From Thermodesulfovibrio aggregans (GTDB lineage: Bacteria > Nitrospirota > Thermodesulfovibrionia > Thermodesulfovibrionales > Thermodesulfovibrionaceae), in NCBI RefSeq assembly GCF_001514535.1, contig NZ_BCNO01000003.1, forward strand, positions 185,344 through 249,343: 64,000 nt of DNA. Reading direction: 5' to 3'. The notes beneath the pieces are model-generated. The model searched no databases. It was given only the letters and a program-made list of their open reading frames with translations, and was not told the DNA's origin. The translations under genes and the position numbers were made by a program. Of the stretch, positions 62,381 to 64,000 are shown one piece after another. Position 1 is the stretch's first letter, and every line of letters starts with the position of its first letter.

Positions 62381-63434
62381 AAAATTAATGGACGTGGAAA
62401 ATAAGTATGAGAAAATAACTCAGGCACTTTCAGACCCGAAAGTGCTTTCAAATAAAGAGGAATACATGAAATACTCGAGAGAACAGGCAGAGCTTGAGCC
62501 AATTGTTACAAAATTTAGAGAATATAAAAAAATTCTTAACCAAATACAGGAAGTTGAAGAAATAATTAAAGATGGAGACTCTGATTTAAAGGAACTTGCT
62601 GAAGAAGAATTACAAAAATTAAAAAAGATAAAACCTCAAATTGAACAGGAACTTAAAATTTTGCTTTTACCAAAAGATCCAAGAGATGAAAAAAATGTAA
62701 TCCTTGAAATCAGAGCAGGCACAGGCGGTGAGGAAGCTGCACTCTTTGCTGCAGACCTCTTCAGAATGTATGCAAAGTATGCAGAATCAAAAGGATGGAA
62801 GATAGAAATTATTGACAGTCATCCTACAGGATTGGGAGGATTTAAAGAGATAATTGCCACAATTTCTGGTAAAGGCGCTTTTAGCAAACTGAAATATGAA
62901 AGTGGTGTTCACAGAGTTCAGAGAATTCCTGTGACAGAAGCATCAGGCAGAATTCATACATCTACTGCAACAGTAGCTGTACTTCCTGAAGCAGAAGAAA
63001 TTGATATAAAAATTGATGAAAAGGACTTAAGAATAGATACTTTCTGTTCTTCAGGACCTGGTGGACAGTCCGTAAATACAGCCTATTCAGCAGTAAGAAT
63101 TGTTCATATCCCCACTGGAATAATTGTTCAATGTCAGGATGAAAGATCACAGATTAAAAACAGAGAAAAAGCTATGAAGGTTTTGAGAGCTCGCTTACTT
63201 GAGATGGAAAGACAGAAAAAGGAAGCTGAAAGAGCAGCTGAAAGAAAAGGACAGGTTGGAACAGGTGAAAGAAGTGAGAGAATAAGAACTTATAACTTTC
63301 CTCAAAATAGAGTAACAGATCATAGGATTGGACTTACTCTTTATAAACTTGAACAGATTTTGAATGGAGAGATTGATGAGATAATTGATGCTCTAATTGC
63401 TCATTATCAAGCTGAAAAACTTAAAGAGATGTGA
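62373..63434 (+). CDS. prfA: Peptide chain release factor 1
   Basis: A 353-residue release factor: GGQ in [15 protein letters not shown] (about 227), and the stop-codon-reading tripeptide PxT as PVT in [18 protein letters not shown] (about 188), which marks RF1 rather than RF2 (SPF). RF1 reads UAA and UAG, so the SelD UGA does not depend on it. GGAGG precedes the ATG. Confidence 0.97.
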   Translation: MLEKLMDVENKYEKITQALSDPKVLSNKEEYMKYSREQAELEPIVTKFREYKKILNQIQEVEEIIKDGDSDLKELAEEELQKLKKIKPQIEQELKILLLPKDPRDEKNVILEIRAGTGGEEAALFAADLFRMYAKYAESKGWKIEIIDSHPTGLGGFKEIIATISGKGAFSKLKYESGVHRVQRIPVTEASGRIHTSTATVAVLPEAEEIDIKIDEKDLRIDTFCSSGPGGQSVNTAYSAVRIVHIPTGIIVQCQDERSQIKNREKAMKVLRARLLEMERQKKEAERAAERKGQVGTGERSERIRTYNFPQNRVTDHRIGLTLYKLEQILNGEIDEIIDALIAHYQAEKLKEM

Positions 63435-64000
63435 AAGCTCTTGATAAAATAAGAAAAATTCTCAATGAAAACTCTCTTGATATCAAAGAAGTTCAAGAAA
63501 TTGTCTGTCATGTTCTGAAAGTTGAAAAAACTCAACTTTATACTAAAAATCCTGAAATAACTTCCAATGAAGAAAAACTTATCAATCACCTTATTGAAAG
63601 AAGACTCAACAGAGAACCTCTTCAGTATATTCTGGGAGAGTGTATATTTTATAACATAAAAATAAAAGTAGGTCCTGGAGTGCTGATTCCAAGACCAGAG
63701 ACAGAAATAATTGTTGAAGAGGTTATTAGAAGGCAGAATCTAATTAAAAAAACAGGATACAGAGTCCTTGATTTATGTACAGGTTCAGGATGTATTGCTC
63801 TGGCTGTTGCCAAAAACATACCCCAATTTCATGTTTTCGGTATTGACATCTCAGAAAAAGCAGTAATGTATGCTAAAAAAAATAAAGTTCTGAATAATGT
63901 AGAAAATATTAATTTTGTTGTAGGTGACCTATTTGAACCTTTTAAGGAAAAAGTATTTTCCTGTATCACAGCAAATCCTCCTTACGTAAAGACAGAAGAG
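63431..64000 (+). CDS. prmC: Release factor glutamine methyltransferase PrmC, C-terminus cut by window edge
   Basis: 190 codons are visible from the GTG at 63431, which overlaps the prfA stop by 4 bp. Helical N-terminal part, then [15 protein letters not shown] (about 79), SAM loop [14 protein letters not shown] (about 112) and the catalytic NPPY (about 184). It methylates the Gln of the GGQ in RF1. No Shine-Dalgarno other than coding sequence of prfA (AAAGAGATG). Confidence 0.95.
   Translation, partial: MKALDKIRKILNENSLDIKEVQEIVCHVLKVEKTQLYTKNPEITSNEEKLINHLIERRLNREPLQYILGECIFYNIKIKVGPGVLIPRPETEIIVEEVIRRQNLIKKTGYRVLDLCTGSGCIALAVAKNIPQFHVFGIDISEKAVMYAKKNKVLNNVENINFVVGDLFEPFKEKVFSCITANPPYVKTEE

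Overview
This 64 kb window is chromosomal DNA from an AT-rich, probably thermophilic Gram-negative bacterium. Proteins rich in Lys, Glu and Ile, very tight gene packing, a selenocysteine-containing SelD, a two-subunit class I fumarase and the general gene style fit Thermodesulfovibrio or a close relative (Nitrospirota). That placement is inferred from recalled gene content, not from a search. About 72 protein genes (two cut by the window edges) and one tRNA gene fill the window. No gap of 300 bp or more lacks a gene; the longest is 20332-20564.

Layout. 1-9541: a CHASE4 sensor cut by the left edge, a DUF1992 gene, tRNA-Ser(CGA), mnmA, the rplM-rpsI-argC run, an ElyC/YdcF-type gene, panC, an HD-GYP regulator, dtd, a tRNA nucleotidyltransferase and a small toxin-like pair. 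9533-12985: operon rsmI, alcohol dehydrogenase, fumarase alpha, HicB-like protein, fumarase beta. 13101-20331: an accessory stretch on the minus strand with a HepT-MntA toxin-antitoxin pair, a restriction-like orphan gene, nadE, a TdeIII-type restriction-modification pair, a nitrate/nitrite-sensing (NIT) diguanylate cyclase and a small exported protein. 20565-23670: chemoreceptor, slipin and DedA-type membrane protein.

23672-32177 holds two minus-strand operons: yceD-rpmF-plsX-fabH (lipid synthesis plus L32), and split transketolase, ftsE, ftsX, an EnvC-like protein and a CtpA-type protease, which together look like a cell-wall remodelling unit. Next come polA and a six-gene overlapping operon (galT, glgA, hybrid-free multi-sensor kinase, response regulator, two M16 peptidases), linking glycogen metabolism, signalling and processing proteases. 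42929-46424 holds a metallo-beta-lactamase-fold protein with an NtrC-type two-component pair.

46402-53048 is a minus-strand operon: mtnA, polyprenyl diphosphate synthase, surE, an FAD-dependent dehydrogenase, a coiled-coil repeat protein, pcm and a saccharopine-dehydrogenase-like protein. After it come a radical SAM protein, a YfcE-type phosphoesterase, scpA, moeA, an NDUFA9-like protein, hsp20 and selD. SelD is read through an in-frame UGA at 58987-58989. The right end is a plus-strand run: mltG, ispG, rpmE, a DUF1385 gene, prfA and a truncated prmC.

Three points stand out. SelD is a selenoprotein with a SECIS-like hairpin beside its UGA. Many first genes of transcription units have a -10 box only 6-10 nt before the ATG and no Shine-Dalgarno sequence, suggesting frequent leaderless mRNAs, while genes inside operons have good Shine-Dalgarno sites. 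The accessory stretch 13-20 kb groups defence and toxin genes beside housekeeping nadE.
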